From the NCBI GenBank assembly GCA_030248225.1, contig JASANE010005281.1, positions 1 through 64,000 on the forward strand: a stretch of 64,000 nucleotides of DNA, read 5' to 3'. The position numbers and the translations under genes were made by a program. Below are positions 11,411 to 24,127 of this stretch, piece after piece. Source of the DNA: Trileptium ribeirensis. Taxonomy: Eukaryota; Nematoda; Enoplea; Enoplida; Thoracostomopsidae. Positions within the stretch are counted from its first letter, which is position 1. Every line of letters begins with the position of its first letter. The notes below the pieces were generated by a model. The model saw only the letters and a program-made list of their open reading frames with translations. It did no database searches and was not told the origin of the DNA.

Positions 11411-11515
11411 GATAATAACTGTGTTTAATAAATTCTCCGACGTAGTATACATTTCCATCGCTAATACATGTTACTTAAATCAAGAGCCAATGGTAGTCGA
11501 CTCTGCTAAGGAGCG

Positions 11516-11930
11516 CAAAGCTGGGTTCACATGTCATTTTTTGCTTGACGTTTGAGCACAAAGCTTAAGGTCAAATTTTGGCATAAATTTCATTAAATTT
11601 AGGTCAAAATTTGATCAAAATTTTACTTTAATTTGTAATAGGGTAATGTGGTAAATCACAATACTTCAAAATTTGACAAAATCTTGAAATTTTAGCTGTA
11701 ATTTAATTTGTAATGGAAAAATATGGCAAATCACAATGCTTCAAAATTTGAGTTCAAATTCTGAGCTCAAAATTTTTAAGTTCTATTCTTTCGGCTTGGT
11801 TGCCTAAAACAATATCTCAGAAAAATTTCAACTGTGTACAACGTTCATGTTCACCCAAAATACAAAAATGCTTTAAAATTTTGAACTCAAATTTGAGCAA
11901 AAAGTTTGACTTGTGACCCTAGCTTTACAC
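11516..11930. repeat. MITE-like element with terminal inverted repeats
   Basis: The first 20 bases (GCAAAGCTGGGTTCACATGT) and the reverse complement of the last 20 (GTAAAGCTAGGGTCACAAGT) match at 16 of 20 positions. Similarity continues inward (TTTTTGCT..., TTTGAGC). Inside, a segment of about 72 bp is tandemly repeated (11,625-11,690 and 11,697-11,755, sharing ATGTGGTAAATCACAAT / ATATGGCAAATCACAAT and CTTCAAAATTTGA). The whole is rich in CAAAATTTG words. It has no ORF. Size, TIRs and lack of coding fit a miniature inverted-repeat transposable element. I could not see a clear target-site duplication, so the superfamily is open. Confidence 0.65.
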
Positions 11931-12594
11931 TCTTTCTCCTTTCTACAAAATTGTCCGCGACACGTTACGGACGATTTAAGCAATATTCCTCAGGTTTAAG
12001 TCCTCATGCCAGCCACACACATGTTCTTGTACCACCAAATTCAGGTCCCACTCAGGCTCTTGAAATGCGAAATTACAGAGAAAGGTGTGACTTCTCAGCA
12101 GAAGCCGTTTGCTGTCAATCACCATTCAAACGCGGAAATGTGCCGCCGAAACTTGGGTAGGTACTATTCGTCCCAAAAAATAGTGTAGATGGACATTTTA
12201 CGTATTTACTACCTTTATCACACCACACCTTCTCTAACAAAAGAAAATACTCGGTGTGATAAAACCAAAAACAATATGAAACCGATGTCTGTGAAAAAAA
12301 CGGCCCAAACCGATGACTGCGCTGTTGTCTGAGACAAAATACTAGATGCTTCGCACGACCGTTGGGTTTCTACAATTTTAGGGTCATATGTTCAACCTGA
12401 AACATGTTATATTGTAAACTGTGCTGCTATAATTCTGCCCATTAATGCTTGTGAACCAGCATAGTTTAGACATTGACACATAGTTTCATCTTTTATCAAT
12501 TCACATCACTAGAATATCCGGTATAGCAAGGACTTCAATAACCTTTTCTTAGTGCCATGTTAGTCCCATGATGAATTTATATGTTAGCAGTATC
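11931..12594. other. Non-coding DNA
   Basis: No coding or structural feature is supported. The short plus-strand frames at 11,906-12,188 overlap each other and show no domain. Confidence 0.4.
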
Positions 12595-12960
12595 ATTTAT
12601 TTGCTTGGAACAAAAAGACTCTAAATGTAAAAATTTCAGGGGCTTTTGGAAGTTTAACACGCACCTCCTCGACTGATAGGACGGGATAGCGCGTTAGACC
12701 ACTCTGCCACGTGTGGAAGGCTAGCTACCCGAATTTGGTAGTTACAGCCTGCAAAACCGTTACAAAGACTGCACTTTTGGAAAGACGTTTTAGATCAACC
12801 TTTACATCTCATTATATACGTCCTTCTAGTTTTTTTACCACTGGAAAAATTATAAAGATTGGTGCAGCAGTTGCTTAGCTTACTGAAGGGTTACGCAGCA
12901 GCGGAGGAACAATTAATGGTTGCTATTACCTAGGGTAAGCCCAATGGTAATAGCTGTGTC
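12595..12960 (-). repeat. Dispersed repeat R1, copy 2 (partial)
   Basis: This copy retains the right part of R1: GCTTGGAACAAAAAGACT (compare TGCTGGAACAAAACTTAAA in copy 1). It also has, on the minus strand, the tRNA-Ser/Leu-like box GTGGCAGAGTGGTCTAACGC (12,691-12,710) and the tail AATTAATGGTTGCTATTACC (from 12,910), which matches 36,007. The left two-thirds of the repeat are missing. Confidence 0.55.
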
Positions 12961-15900
12961 TTTTCGGTATTCCGAACAAGGAGCCAGATGTCAATTTTGA
13001 ATGGGCACAAAACAGCTGTCAAGTTGCAAGTTGCGACCGAGAGCAATTTTGTGCAATTGGGAGAAAATCAATTTTATATAAAACAGCAGTGTAAAGTTAG
13101 TCCTGTAATATATATTAACTGAGACCTTCCAAAACCAACAAATACGCTGCATTATACTTCACTTAATATTTATTTAGCTAATTACAATTATTAATATATA
13201 ACACATTTACACTAATTAAATCGGTAATACGAATAGTAATTGTGTTTTAAACCTGATGTCTGTGAACGTGTGCCCAACAGGTGTTGATCTGTTAGATATG
13301 TTGTAATAACAAACTCCGAAAATTAATGCATGAATTCGATGTACACACAACCAAAATAAATTTAAATTATTAATGATAGAAGCTTAGCTCACGAAACTAG
13401 GCTAAGTTTGTTTGAGAACAGCATGCACTGAATATTAAATAATCGGAGAAAATTTATGCTGTAATCGAATCTCTTCATCGTTATTGTTAACAGAACAGAT
13501 CATAGACGCAGCAACAGTACAACAAAATATGACTCAATTTAATTAAGTGATAAAGGTTATATTGCGATGCTGCTCCGTTTACGCTATTTGATTTTATTCG
13601 ATTGGTAAATATTATTATGATCAGATAAACCGAGTTTACTTTCGATTCATCACAGTCAGTTTATCATACATAATTTGATACAGAATAGAAAGATAATATG
13701 ATATTGATCAATGTTATTATAGCATATTGATAATTTACATATATATTATTGATAATATTTTGATCCTATATAAATTTATTATGCAAATTTTATTTCAGGA
13801 CAGGTCTTGGTTAAGGTTCACCAATATTGAATTAATGTATAACAAATATTTTATTACAGTGCAAAATAAATATTTAAAACATTTTATCACAATAAAACTA
13901 TAAACTTATGCTGTTATAGTCTGTGATCTGAAGTATGACTGTTTTGCCGTTTACACTAACCATCATTTAAAATAAATTTTAAACACCCTCTTTGTCTGTT
14001 AACCAACTCAACTGATTAACTCATATTATATATATGTTATCTGCCGATTATGTCATTTACCTTTATATAATACCTAAACATTATTTATCGCTACCTCATG
14101 TGCCATTTCAGTTGTCTATAAAAGGAAGTGTTTTTGTTAATGAATTCTTCCAATGTCCTAGACCTATATTAGAATATTTATATTATAATGATACAACATA
14201 TTTTAGGTTCCTATCAATGGCATCCTGATTTTATGATGCTGTAACACTAGCGTATTGATAATTGAGGATCACAACAATGTGTTGATCTATCTTATATTTG
14301 CACATTATGATGGTTATTCATTGTCAAAATTACTAACTCAACCGTATAAAAAGTCGTACACACATTTCGGCCATTGGCATGCGCATTTATGCCATCAGTT
14401 GTATTAAAGTATGCGATCTCAACGAGGTAAGAATCAAATTCTCAAATGCACGGTCATCTAAGTCAGGTGGCAGTGCGGTTTTCAAATGTATGTGGTCATT
14501 AAATTGCTGTGCTAAACGGTTAAAAACGACTGCAAAGCGTCTATGCGTTGCTGTACGGTCAACAGTGTCCCACATCCTAACGTGTAATTAACGTAACTTA
14601 TTGCCCAGAATGGGCATGTAATAATTTGTTGCCTCGCGGAAACTATTATGAACCTATACATATATCACTATTAATGATAACAGTCTAAAGTTATATTTGG
14701 TGTGAAAATTTGAGTCATATGACAGCAAAAACTACGTCAATTTTGCTTTTAAAAGACGTAACCGGTCGGCGGTTTTCTCCACAAAAGGTAGAACTTGGAT
14801 GAATTAATAAAATTCCACCAAATAACACACCACGAAAACTTGAGCTATATTATATCTTTTCAGCAATATTGGTACTTATATAAATTAGCTTGAGTCCAAA
14901 ATATAGATTATTGAACCATGGGCTTTGCTTGCAAGCGGCTTCTGATATTTTTTACTATATAATTAAAAGGCCGTGCGTATATTTATCCAAAAATGACTAT
15001 TTTACAGCAGAAAAAATTTCTTTGCTTAACTGTAACAATGCGGTGTCGTGTCAGTGCATGTAATGCTATTCTACGCGCTGCTGAGATTGAAATGTATTGT
15101 ACGAACCTAACGCTTGTTTTAGTATATATAATTATGACGTCATAAACGGGGCGGTCATATTATTTAATCAATTACTTTTCGCGAAGAAGTCCCGTGTTAA
15201 TACAAATCAGACAAAGTTCTGTTCGTGAACATATTTGATATTCGCGAACATAAAGTACAATTTCCAGACCAAAAAATGTTCGGTGATGAAAATTTTTACA
15301 AAAAACAAAATAGGATGGTCAGCGGAATCATTTTAAGTTTAGTTGAGCATTAATTTGGGCGGGATAAAAGATTTCATAACATTTGACTAACATTTCACTC
15401 TGATAGCAGTCTCACTGTAAACGAATTCACTATAAGCAAAGCATGTTTCATTGAAACTATTTCAACACTGTACGTGCATTTATATACAGGTATGGACATG
15501 GGAAACCGAGAAGTGGGGATCTGCACCAACAGTATCTTACACAGCCACCGGTGACCAATCGATAAATAGTGACCCACCAGTGACACATCTAAAACATCAT
15601 TGCTAGTTCTCGTACAAATCTGACGTTGCTATTTTGAAGGCCGCCGAACTGTTTCAGTTTCGTTTATATCATTGTCGCACAAATCTGTGAAAAATTCTTG
15701 TTACTTTCAAATTCTGATCATCCTAATAAATGTATGTATTGTACAGTTGAATTTAACCGACTGAGTAACAACAAACATATTCAGTGTTGCATTTACCTTA
15801 GGTAATAACACCCATTAAATCACATAATATTTCTTTTAATGCTTGATCGAACGTATAGATATATAGTTTTAACCTTTTATAATCGATAAGCTAGGGTGAT

Positions 15901-17040
15901 AAATACCGGGTTTACAAACAAGTATATATTTCAAAAAATTTAGCCTTCGTGTTGTTTAAAAAATTTTGTTTTAATTCGAAGTTAAATGTCATCCGAATAA
16001 CCAGATTACATGTTTATTAAAAAGTGGTCTTGTGGTCAAACTCGCTGTCCAGACCTACCAATCCAGACGTTAGGTATTCAACTACCGTCGGCATATATTT
16101 GTGCTTTAAGTAGTTTTCGTTGCAGCAAATATAGACATAGGCGCAATAAGTTCATAGGTGCAATTTTTGCATTATCTAATATATAGGTTCGGAATAGGTT
16201 TTTACAAAAAGATATTGTCCTTTAGTTTCACCGGCGACCACAACATAATTGCTAAGGTAAATTAAACCAGGGAAACCAGAAATTTCAAGCTTGATACATA
16301 CCAGCAGTACCAATTCCGCTCCAGGTGGAACCGAAAATGCCCCGAAATTTCAGGCCGCCAACCATCCAATTAGAAGAAATCGGCAGTAAATAACGCTGTT
16401 GTGTTAATTATGAAATATCCTGTAATCTTTTTAAAATGCCTTCACTCAAGACTGACAAACTCAACGAAATTGCGTAATCGTTACGCAAGCGTCATACAAA
16501 TAGGTATAATGGTTAAACTAAACGTTAAATAGAAACCTTGCAAAATATTTGTGAAGAAGTGCAGATCCTACGGTATCCGTGAAGCAAGTAAAACTATTAG
16601 ATATAATAGGTAGAGCTTATCAATTGTTCTTAAATATAGTAGATAAGAGTTGTTCAAAATTACCACTCTATGCAATACTTAACGGGTCTTTTCCAATATC
16701 TCCGATCAGCCTGAAATTAGTCAGTTTCCAATAGATATTGCTATAATTTGGTTGCATTCGAGATAGGTCATCTAGGCGGTTTAATTTAATAGAAAATTTG
16801 GCGTTGGTTTCAAATTTGTAATCAGCTTTTCATTCTACATTTAGATTTTATATTTTAGAAAAAGCTATGAATCTTTAAACATCAATAAACTACTTTAACG
16901 TTAACAACTCATTCATTGTAAACATGCAATTCTTTTCAGCTCAGCTTGTTCTGTTTTATTGTTTTACCAGGAGTCTTTGACAGTCGACTCTACTAAAGCG
17001 TTTTACACTTTTTAGCTTGCATTAACTGTCGCATGCAGTA
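12961..17040. other. Long non-coding AT-rich stretch
   Basis: No domain-bearing ORF is present. At about 16,022-16,090 a plus-strand TGGTCTTGTGGTCAAACTCG followed about 30 nt later by GGTATTCAACTACC resembles a degraded tRNA A/B box pair. Two frames are open on opposite strands at 14,379-14,591, but neither has a recognisable domain. Confidence 0.45.
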
Positions 17041-17044
17041 CGAT

Positions 17045-17585
17045 GTACGAGCTTTCCTACCCACCCACACCTCAAGGTTTATGAACCACCAGTTAGGTCA
17101 TGACATGACTAACATATCCATGTTTATTGATCACCACAGCCACTTCCCCATGTTCTTGGATCACCATCCAATACCCCAACCAATTTCATGGGCCACTAAA
17201 GTACACCCCACTCATTTTTAGAACACTATTTTGGACCTCTTCTATGTACTTGAACCACTTTTTCATTTTTCTAAAAATCTTTAAAAAAATGAAAAAGTGC
17301 TCTAAAAAGTGGGGTGCGGGTCTGAAATAGTGGTTAAAAATAATGGGTAGGGGTTTGAAATAGTGGTTCAATAACACAGGTCAATGAACCTGTGGAGACT
17401 CTGAATTTAGTTTTTCATGAAGAAGGATGGGGTGTGAATAAATTTAGTAGTCCATCAATGTGAGTGATGTTGGGGTATAAGTTGGCGGTACCAGAATCTG
17501 AGTGGCCTGGATGTGGTGTTCCAAGGACATACCTGGCGTAGTCATGTTTATGACCCACTTGGTGGATCACACACCTGGGTGGGGG
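17045..17585. repeat. Imperfect 540-bp palindrome (fold-back repeat)
   Basis: The left outer arm (17,055-17,180; words CCCACCCACACCT, AACCACCAGTTAGGTCATGA, ATCCATGT) is complementary to the right outer arm (17,500-17,585; reverse complement CCCACCCAGGTGTG, ATCCACCAAGTGGGTCATAA). An inner pair, TACACCCCACTCATTTTTAG and CGCACCCCACTTTTTAGAGC (reverse complement of about 17,300-17,322), flanks a central hairpin. In that hairpin CACTTTTTCATTTTT pairs with AAAAAAATGAAAAAGTG at about 17,260-17,300. The arms are diverged and contain AACCAC/GTGGTT repeats. It has no coding capacity. It does not share obvious sequence with the 4-kb fold-back family. Confidence 0.65.
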
Positions 17586-20500
17586 AGACGCAGGCAGACG
17601 AAAACGACGACGACGTGCCGCGCACGATAGAAAGGGGAAGCTGAAGAATGTCACACTCGGCAGTAGAGTCCATCAGAGAGACCCACGATTCACTGAGTCC
17701 GACACTCGATCCACGGTCACCCAATAGAAAACGATGCCCACGCCACCCTCGACCCACCGTTTATTCCTGCCTATGTATGGGATATAGCCACAAATAGCAC
17801 CCAAATATTCATTGATAAGCCGAAAGAGCCAAAAAGAAGCATCGCTTGTAGTAGCAGTGTACACTTATAGCTATCAATATAATTTTCATCTGTTTAAACA
17901 TATATATTATTTCAGTGTGTATTACTGCAGCCACGCCATGTAACCACGACCAGATGCTGTTTGTAGATTGAATTTTCATCATAATTGCTTAATACTACTG
18001 TGTTGAATAAATATATCCTATATAAATTTGACTAACGATGATAAGTAAGAATTACAGAAAATTACACAATTCGATTCGTATAAGTTGTGGGAATATGATT
18101 AATTAGATTTGCTGGATATATTATAATTTAGGAATAAAATAATTACATTGCCGAAAGACAAACGATCGTGTGCATTACCTTGTTTTGGATACTTGACTAA
18201 TAAGCATGTAATCCAAAGCCAGATGATCAGTTCAACATGAATATAAAAAGTGATCTTTAAATCCTGTAATGTTTAACAAACTCCGATAACTACTTCGCAT
18301 GTTCGCAAAAGCATAGCGTCGCTATGTTAATCTGCATTTTGTTCACAAAATAAGTTTATAATACTAAAATCTAAGGTAATTCAAAAATGCGTGTTTTAAT
18401 AAGGGAAATATATTTGGAGAAACCTTTTTACTATTATTTATAACATGCCAGCTTACCCCAGTTAGGCTATCTAAACTCTTTACCAACTTTGAAAATCAAA
18501 TATGAAAGATATTTTAAAGTAAATTAGTTTATAGTTATTTTATAGTTTCGGTAGCGAATCAAAACTTGTTATGCTGATAGTTATTTCTTCGACATTCCCA
18601 ATTACCGGAGGTAGTAGGACTTGTATATATAATCTAATTAAGATCACATAGCTAGTGCAAATAGTTCACTATGTAGATTTCAGTCGTCATATTCTTAGCA
18701 ACAAACGGTCAGATTGGTTTCACCGATCGCTCAAAATATTCTTCTTGGTGTGTTCTAGTGATCTCGGCTTAGACATGTATTTATAAATTAACGCCTCGTC
18801 TTATTTTTATTGTTTAATCGTCTTTTTTGGCCACTTGACCTTATGTAAACTTCATAATATTATTTGCTACTAGACTATGTGTGGGCCGAATTAACTTGGT
18901 TTACTGAAGTGACTTTTAGTACAATTCTACTTAGGTTCTCCGTGTATGTGATCATACACTTGACTGCACAAGCTTTTGTACGTGAATGAGAATTGCTGAA
19001 GCTCAATTAAAAACTGAAATCTGTTAACAGTTGGATTCGGGATCTTTGGCTTCGCTCGTAGGAATTTGGCGGTAACACGAAATCTTTAATTTGTGATATA
19101 ATAAGATAAATGAGTACCTTGTCTAGTGCCATTTTAGTATCTTCTACCAGTTGATGCGGTGCTCCAGTTTTTTGGCAAGATTAGTTCAAAATTTCGGCGA
19201 ATTTTAATTCTTTTTCAATTACACGCATATCGTTTACCACAGATCAGATATTTAATATATGGTCATGTTACCTTAAAGTTTTTCGATATTTCTAGTGACT
19301 TTCACTAAAATACATCAATAAATTAATGATATACATCGGTGAAGCCACATTATAAGTGAAACCAATTAGTGAAACCTTGAAAACTTAAATAATTGGACTG
19401 CAGGACACAGCCTAACTCTTTAGTTCTAGCTTTGCTTAAAGAATCTAAAAGTATGTCTTGTTTAATATTTTTGACATACTGAACGTGTCCAAAGCTTGTA
19501 AATCAAAACCGACATGGTGTCGTGAACTATTCTGTCATTTATTATAATCTTACGAAAATCAGTAATAAGTTGAGTCCCACCACTAACATATACAACTAAT
19601 ATTATGTTTTCATCAATTATTCATTTTGTTAAGTTTGCATAATTAAACTAAAGTAATCAATAGGTTGAAATGTGCTTTCTGCTTATTTTTCGAGCCCGTG
19701 ACTGACAACATAATGATAATTTTGATATTCTACCCATGCATGATGTTCTACCCATGCTTATCACTCAATTATTAGACGGCATGTTGAAAAATATATGTAT
19801 GCCATTTACATGTATTAAAATAGTTACCACAGAAATAACCTTTGCGGTTGCTGAAGATAACATTCGATCAAAAATTAACTACGTGTAAATGGCCATAGTG
19901 CTCAAAGTCTCACAAAACAGCTGCATCTAAATATTTTTGTAAGAATACATGCTTAAAACAGACTAGATTTCGTAGAAGCCTTAGAAACACGAACTTTGCC
20001 ATAAATATACCCAGTTGTGTTTGTGGAAATAACTGCTATTTCGTGGTATTGGCCTTATAATTTTGTGATTAAATAGGCATTGTGAGGTACGTTTTTCGTG
20101 TGATGGTAGTTGGAATTTCGTGACTTGCTGACTATTTGTATGTTTTAATTTAACAAGTTTCACTCGTCTATTTCGCTTGTAAAACATTTACACACACAAC
20201 TTTTTGGACGGAATTATTTGATCCAGTATCGTTGGCAAATTACGGCAATGTGTACTAAGTCTATTTTGAGACAATTTTGATTTCTATGATTTTGACTTTA
20301 ATTTTTATTATCCGCCAGCTGGACTGGTGGTAACATGCTTATTCTACAAGGCTGGGGCATGCGTATTTGGAACCCTAGATAAAATAATAATGAACAAGAA
20401 TGTATGCAAACGCAGTAGCAGTGCAATTTGTTGCATCAATTATTTTAAGATTAAGAGCAATGGTACTTGAACTTTTTCGTTATAGCAATGATGATAACAC

Positions 20501-21087
20501 CCGAAATTTTGTTTTAAACAACAGAGTAAATACGTCTTGTGAACCATTAAGTATTTTTGAAGATCGTGGTGCGTTGTCTGCTAATTATCAAAAGCTTATA
20601 GATGCACGAGTTTTTTTACGCAATCTTGCTTGCATAATTTTAAGCGAACTTAAAGCTTCAACTCAGTCTAGTCATAAAACACGGTTCCAAATTTCTTGCC
20701 ACTAGTCAAAAGTGTCTATCTATAGGGCCGGCATAGTTGCTGCATAATTGAGTAAACATCTTAGGCTGTTTGAAAAATTGAGTTTCCATCTGAAACATAT
20801 AATGCTGTTAATACAATTTTCTTTGACGGTATAAATTGCATAAGTAAGATACGTATAAGCTGAAATTTTGAACTACATTCAAGAACCTCAATCAAATAAA
20901 CTCATACTGATTTTAATTATATACAGAACCACAAATAAAAGCAAGACACAAAATTTTAGGTAGTGATAAATAATTTAATATTGTCTTCCATAAATCTTAT
21001 TCTCTTTTACTGCTGAAAAATTTACATTATATCTTTATGAAAGTGCGCTGGCCAAAACCGTTTGAAAATCATATCTCGTTTTTTATG
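17586..21087. other. Long non-coding stretch with one GC-rich patch
   Basis: 17,586-17,765 is GC-rich with CGACGACGACG low complexity. Three overlapping minus-strand frames here (17,415-17,864) are composition-driven. The remainder is AT-rich. The 101-codon plus-strand frame at 20,400-20,705 has no domain I recognise and could be chance. Confidence 0.45.
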
Positions 21088-21265
21088 TTTTGCGGCCCAA
21101 GATAAGGCTAGAGCAGAAACGTTATATCTTTAAAGTTCTTCTGTTTCGGAAATCAGCAGCCCTCCGACTTTAGTCTCAGACTTAGTATAAGTCTCATAAT
21201 ACGGACCTTAGCTTATTTCGAACCTCAGTCTTAAGCTTAGTATATCAAAGACAGCGGAATCTGCT
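21088..21265 (+). repeat. Diverged copy of the fold-back central segment
   Basis: Ordered words shared with 4,280-4,400 include AGAAACGTTATAT, CTCCGACTTTAGTCTCAGAC, TTAGTATAAGTCTCATAATA (compare TTAGTGTATGTCTCACATAA), CGGACCTTAGCTTA and AGCTTAGTATATC followed by AAGACAGCGG (compare GAGAACGACATGG). It is a non-autonomous remnant. Confidence 0.65.
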
Positions 21266-22560
21266 CACCTATATCTGCCGCACCTGAGCATAATTATGGT
21301 CCGTTATGTAATACAAGAAACGCAGGTAAATTTATACTTTATAGTGAGACAGAAAAATGAAGCCTGAATCATATACTGAGACTATAATTAGTTCGGTTGT
21401 TAGCTTTGCCGCAATTAAGAGAAGATCAGTGTGTTCAAATTAATAGCTCCATATATATGATTAAATATTAGTTTGTCCCCTTAACATTAATTAAAGTGGA
21501 TAATATTGTTATTATTAATAATACGAGGCAATAGAAACCAAATCTCGATAATTAAGCTAAAACGCAGTTCGATCCAAAATCTAAAAACTTAAATAAAAAT
21601 CGTGGTTATACCAGCCAATTGATCTCGTGAGTGATTGTATCACGACTAAAATTGAAGATGTAAAATGAACATATAATCTGGCAATCTAAACAGGCAAAAC
21701 TAATATATATGAAATTAAAATTATGTTTAAGTAATGCATGTTCATATACTGAAATAAATACACAATATTTGGATAAATTAAGTATCAATCATTTAAATCA
21801 CTACCACCGTTTCCATTTTACAAGTAAGGTGAAAAAATTTCCTGTAATTCATTATTAAAATAATATCTAAATCCATTAGTGCAATAATAGCTATTAACAA
21901 AGTGTTCTATATGTATGGTTTTACTTTCTATCGTTAAGTTCTTTATGCTTAATATGTTGGGATTCGTGTCGCGTTACTAATTATTATATTTAAGTAGACT
22001 AATACTTGGACAATTACATAAATACTCATATGTACCCATTCTTAATTTTACTTTATCTTCAATTCCTAATTTAAAGCAAAATAAGGGAAAAATTGCTGTT
22101 ATCAAACACTAATTAAAATTTGATATTTATATAACGTAAAAATTCATATTTAAAATCATATATAACGTTAACCGATGTTAACTTAGAATTTTAGCCAATT
22201 CACTTTCAGATAGTCGCAATCTTGACATTTATGTATTAGCCACAGCCGTCAGTCTTTGACTATATTTTCACATTTGCACACACTAAAAATTATTATTTTC
22301 TGTGTGTTAAGGATAAACGGTGACATTTGCAATAGAAGTATTTAGTTTAACGACCGAAATTGGCGTTTGAAAATAACAGATTCATAACCAATTTAAAATA
22401 AAATCAATATCAAAAATTTTATTCTGAAATAAACTAAACTGTTTAATTGTAAAGATACATATCTGAATAAAGCATGGGAATTTAAAGCTTATCTTTCTAA
22501 GTGAAAAATGTGCACATATATTGATCAGGAAGATTTTGGTTTTATTTATGCGGCGTTCAA
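21266..22560. other. Non-coding AT-rich DNA
   Basis: Nothing beyond short chance frames is seen. Confidence 0.4.
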
Positions 22561-22564
22561 GATA

Positions 22565-22790
22565 CAATGTCCTCGGCTTTTGGAACCTATGTGCTCCACA
22601 CAGTGTCAGGCACACTGTCGATAACAGGGTGTCTTATACACCCATGTTTTATATAATATTTTTCGCAGTAACTAGCTATCGGTGTTGCCGTTTACCGACG
22701 GTGTCAAGCGCACCATGACTTCTTTATAATTGTATTGACGGTTTGCGGAATAATCTCATTAACATTCATATCGTCTAGATGCAAGTAGAA
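22565..22790 (+). repeat. Dispersed GTGTC-rich repeat R3, copy 1
   Basis: It matches 35,475-35,700 in order: TGGAACCTATGTGCTCCACA / TGGGAACCTATGTGCCCCAT, CAGTGTCAGGCACA / CAGTGTTAGACACA, GTGTTGCCGTTTACCGACGG / TGTTGTGATTTTCCGACGAG, GCACCATGACTTCTTTATAA / ACAGCATGAATTTTTTATAG, AACATTCATATCGTCTAGAT / AACATGCATATTGTCCATAT. The gypsy LTR begins within about 30 bp of its right end, so the retrotransposon probably inserted into or beside this repeat. Confidence 0.65.
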
Positions 22791-22818
22791 ACAAAAAAAC
22801 TACACATCACAACTGTCT

Positions 22819-23062
22819 TGTTGTGACTACGTAATTACAAACAAAGAATGATCAGGAAAACATGATGTAATGTAAACATGATGCAATATTGACGAGGGAC
22901 ACATGATCATATTTGCATTTTGTTATTCTGATGCAATGTTGTATCAAATTGAGTGGGTGATACTGACTATTTAAGCAATGGGTTTTCTTCCATTTTGTCT
23001 AGTTCGTTCATGTTTGATTTTACAATAAACTGTTAGTTTACTCCCAGTCACGACGGAGTTCA
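22819..23062 (+). repeat. Probable 5' LTR of the gypsy element
   Basis: The inferred LTR starts TGTTGTGAC and ends GTTCA, immediately before TTGGCGATCAGGC, which sits where a tRNA primer-binding site is expected. Within it are a TATA-like TATTTAA (about 22,970) and an AATAAA polyadenylation signal (about 23,023). That order (promoter, poly(A) signal, CA end) is what U3-R-U5 looks like. No 3' LTR exists in the window to compare, so both borders are inferred and the 5' border is uncertain by tens of bases. Confidence 0.45.
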
Positions 23063-23148
23063 TTGGCGATCAGGCTTCGTGTTCACGTTAGTTTATCTTG
23101 TGTTTCATTCATCAACACGTGTTACACTCAACGCTTCGATTCATCGAA

Positions 23149-24126
23149 ATGGCAGAGATTGCGCAAATGATCAAGTTGTTCCAAGACCAGATGTCATTGC
23201 AGCAGAAACAACATCCACAGGAAACGGCTCTCCTTCAAGAGCAAAATCGCCATTTGCTGGATGCCCTCCACGGTACGAGTGGTCAAGCGATTCCGTCCTC
23301 AATTCCCGGGTTCACGCCATTCGATTCGACGTCCGAATTGTGGGCTGACTACTGGGACCGGTTCGTTACCTTCGTAGGTGCGCATTCCATTCCTTCCGAA
23401 AAGAGCGCCCAAGTGTTCCTGACCAATCGGTCGGGCCCCGTCTACAAGATGTTGGGCAATCTGGCCGCCGAGCAGACACCTTCAAAAGAAATCAACGCCT
23501 TGTCGATCGACGAGATTGTCGCTTTCATGAGGGAACAGTTCGACCCCAAGCGTTTCGATGTTCGAGAGCGATTCAAGTTCTGGTCCGACAAGCCCGGCGA
23601 AACGGTCCAAGAGCTGGCCTCCCGCATTCGTCAGGACGCTGCGACGTGCGATTTTGCATCGATCGAGGACCCCCAAGATGAAGCCATGCGCACACGATTT
23701 ATCTATTCCGTGGGCAACGAGGCGGTTCTCAAGGCGATTTTCAAGGTCCCAACGACGAGTTGTCCTTCCTCAAGGCCATTTCGATTGCAACGAAAACCGA
23801 AGAGGCGGCCAAGGTGGCGAAGGAGACGGTGTACGGGTCCCGATCGAAATCGATCCTTCAAGTCAAATCGCGTCCCAGAAACCCTAGTGGACGAAGAACA
23901 ACGGCCGGGTTAAATGCCTCAACCAATACCAGCCACAAAGTTTCAATTCCCAAGGGCATGTGTGGGCGATGTGGACGTACCGATAATAAAGGCAACGACT
24001 GTCCTCACAAAGAGACCAAGTGTCATCACTGCGGTATCGTCGGGCATCTGGAGAAAGTATGCCTTAAGGAGAAGAGGAGATCGCGGTCAGTGGATCGAAA
24101 CCTGTCAAGTCAATTCGTTCAACGGA
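23149..24126 (+). pseudogene. gag of the gypsy element (matrix/capsid and zinc knuckles)
   Basis: Start: the ATG at 23,149 (MAEIAQMIKLFQDQM), preceded by an in-frame upstream ATG at 23,098 that seems less likely. The capsid-like region includes FTPFDSTSELWADYWDRF and a later MREQFDPKRFDVRERFKFW plus ETVQELASRIRQDAATCDF, patterns typical of invertebrate gypsy Gag. At about 23,745 the frame changes, and the nucleocapsid continues in another frame with two knuckles at about 23,960-24,065. The first is C-x2-C-x4-N-x4-C, with Asn replacing the zinc-binding His. The second, CHHCGIVGHLEKVC, is an intact C-x2-C-x4-H-x4-C. Gag would package RNA into virus-like particles in the cytoplasm. The frameshift means it is broken. 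Confidence 0.88.
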
Positions 24127-24127
24127 C

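Noticed and set aside
14379..14591. Opposed open frames as a transposase fragment
   Set aside because: Neither strand shows a motif that can be assigned to a family.
20400..20705. 101-codon plus-strand ORF as a gene
   Set aside because: No recognisable family and no regulatory context. It is compatible with chance.
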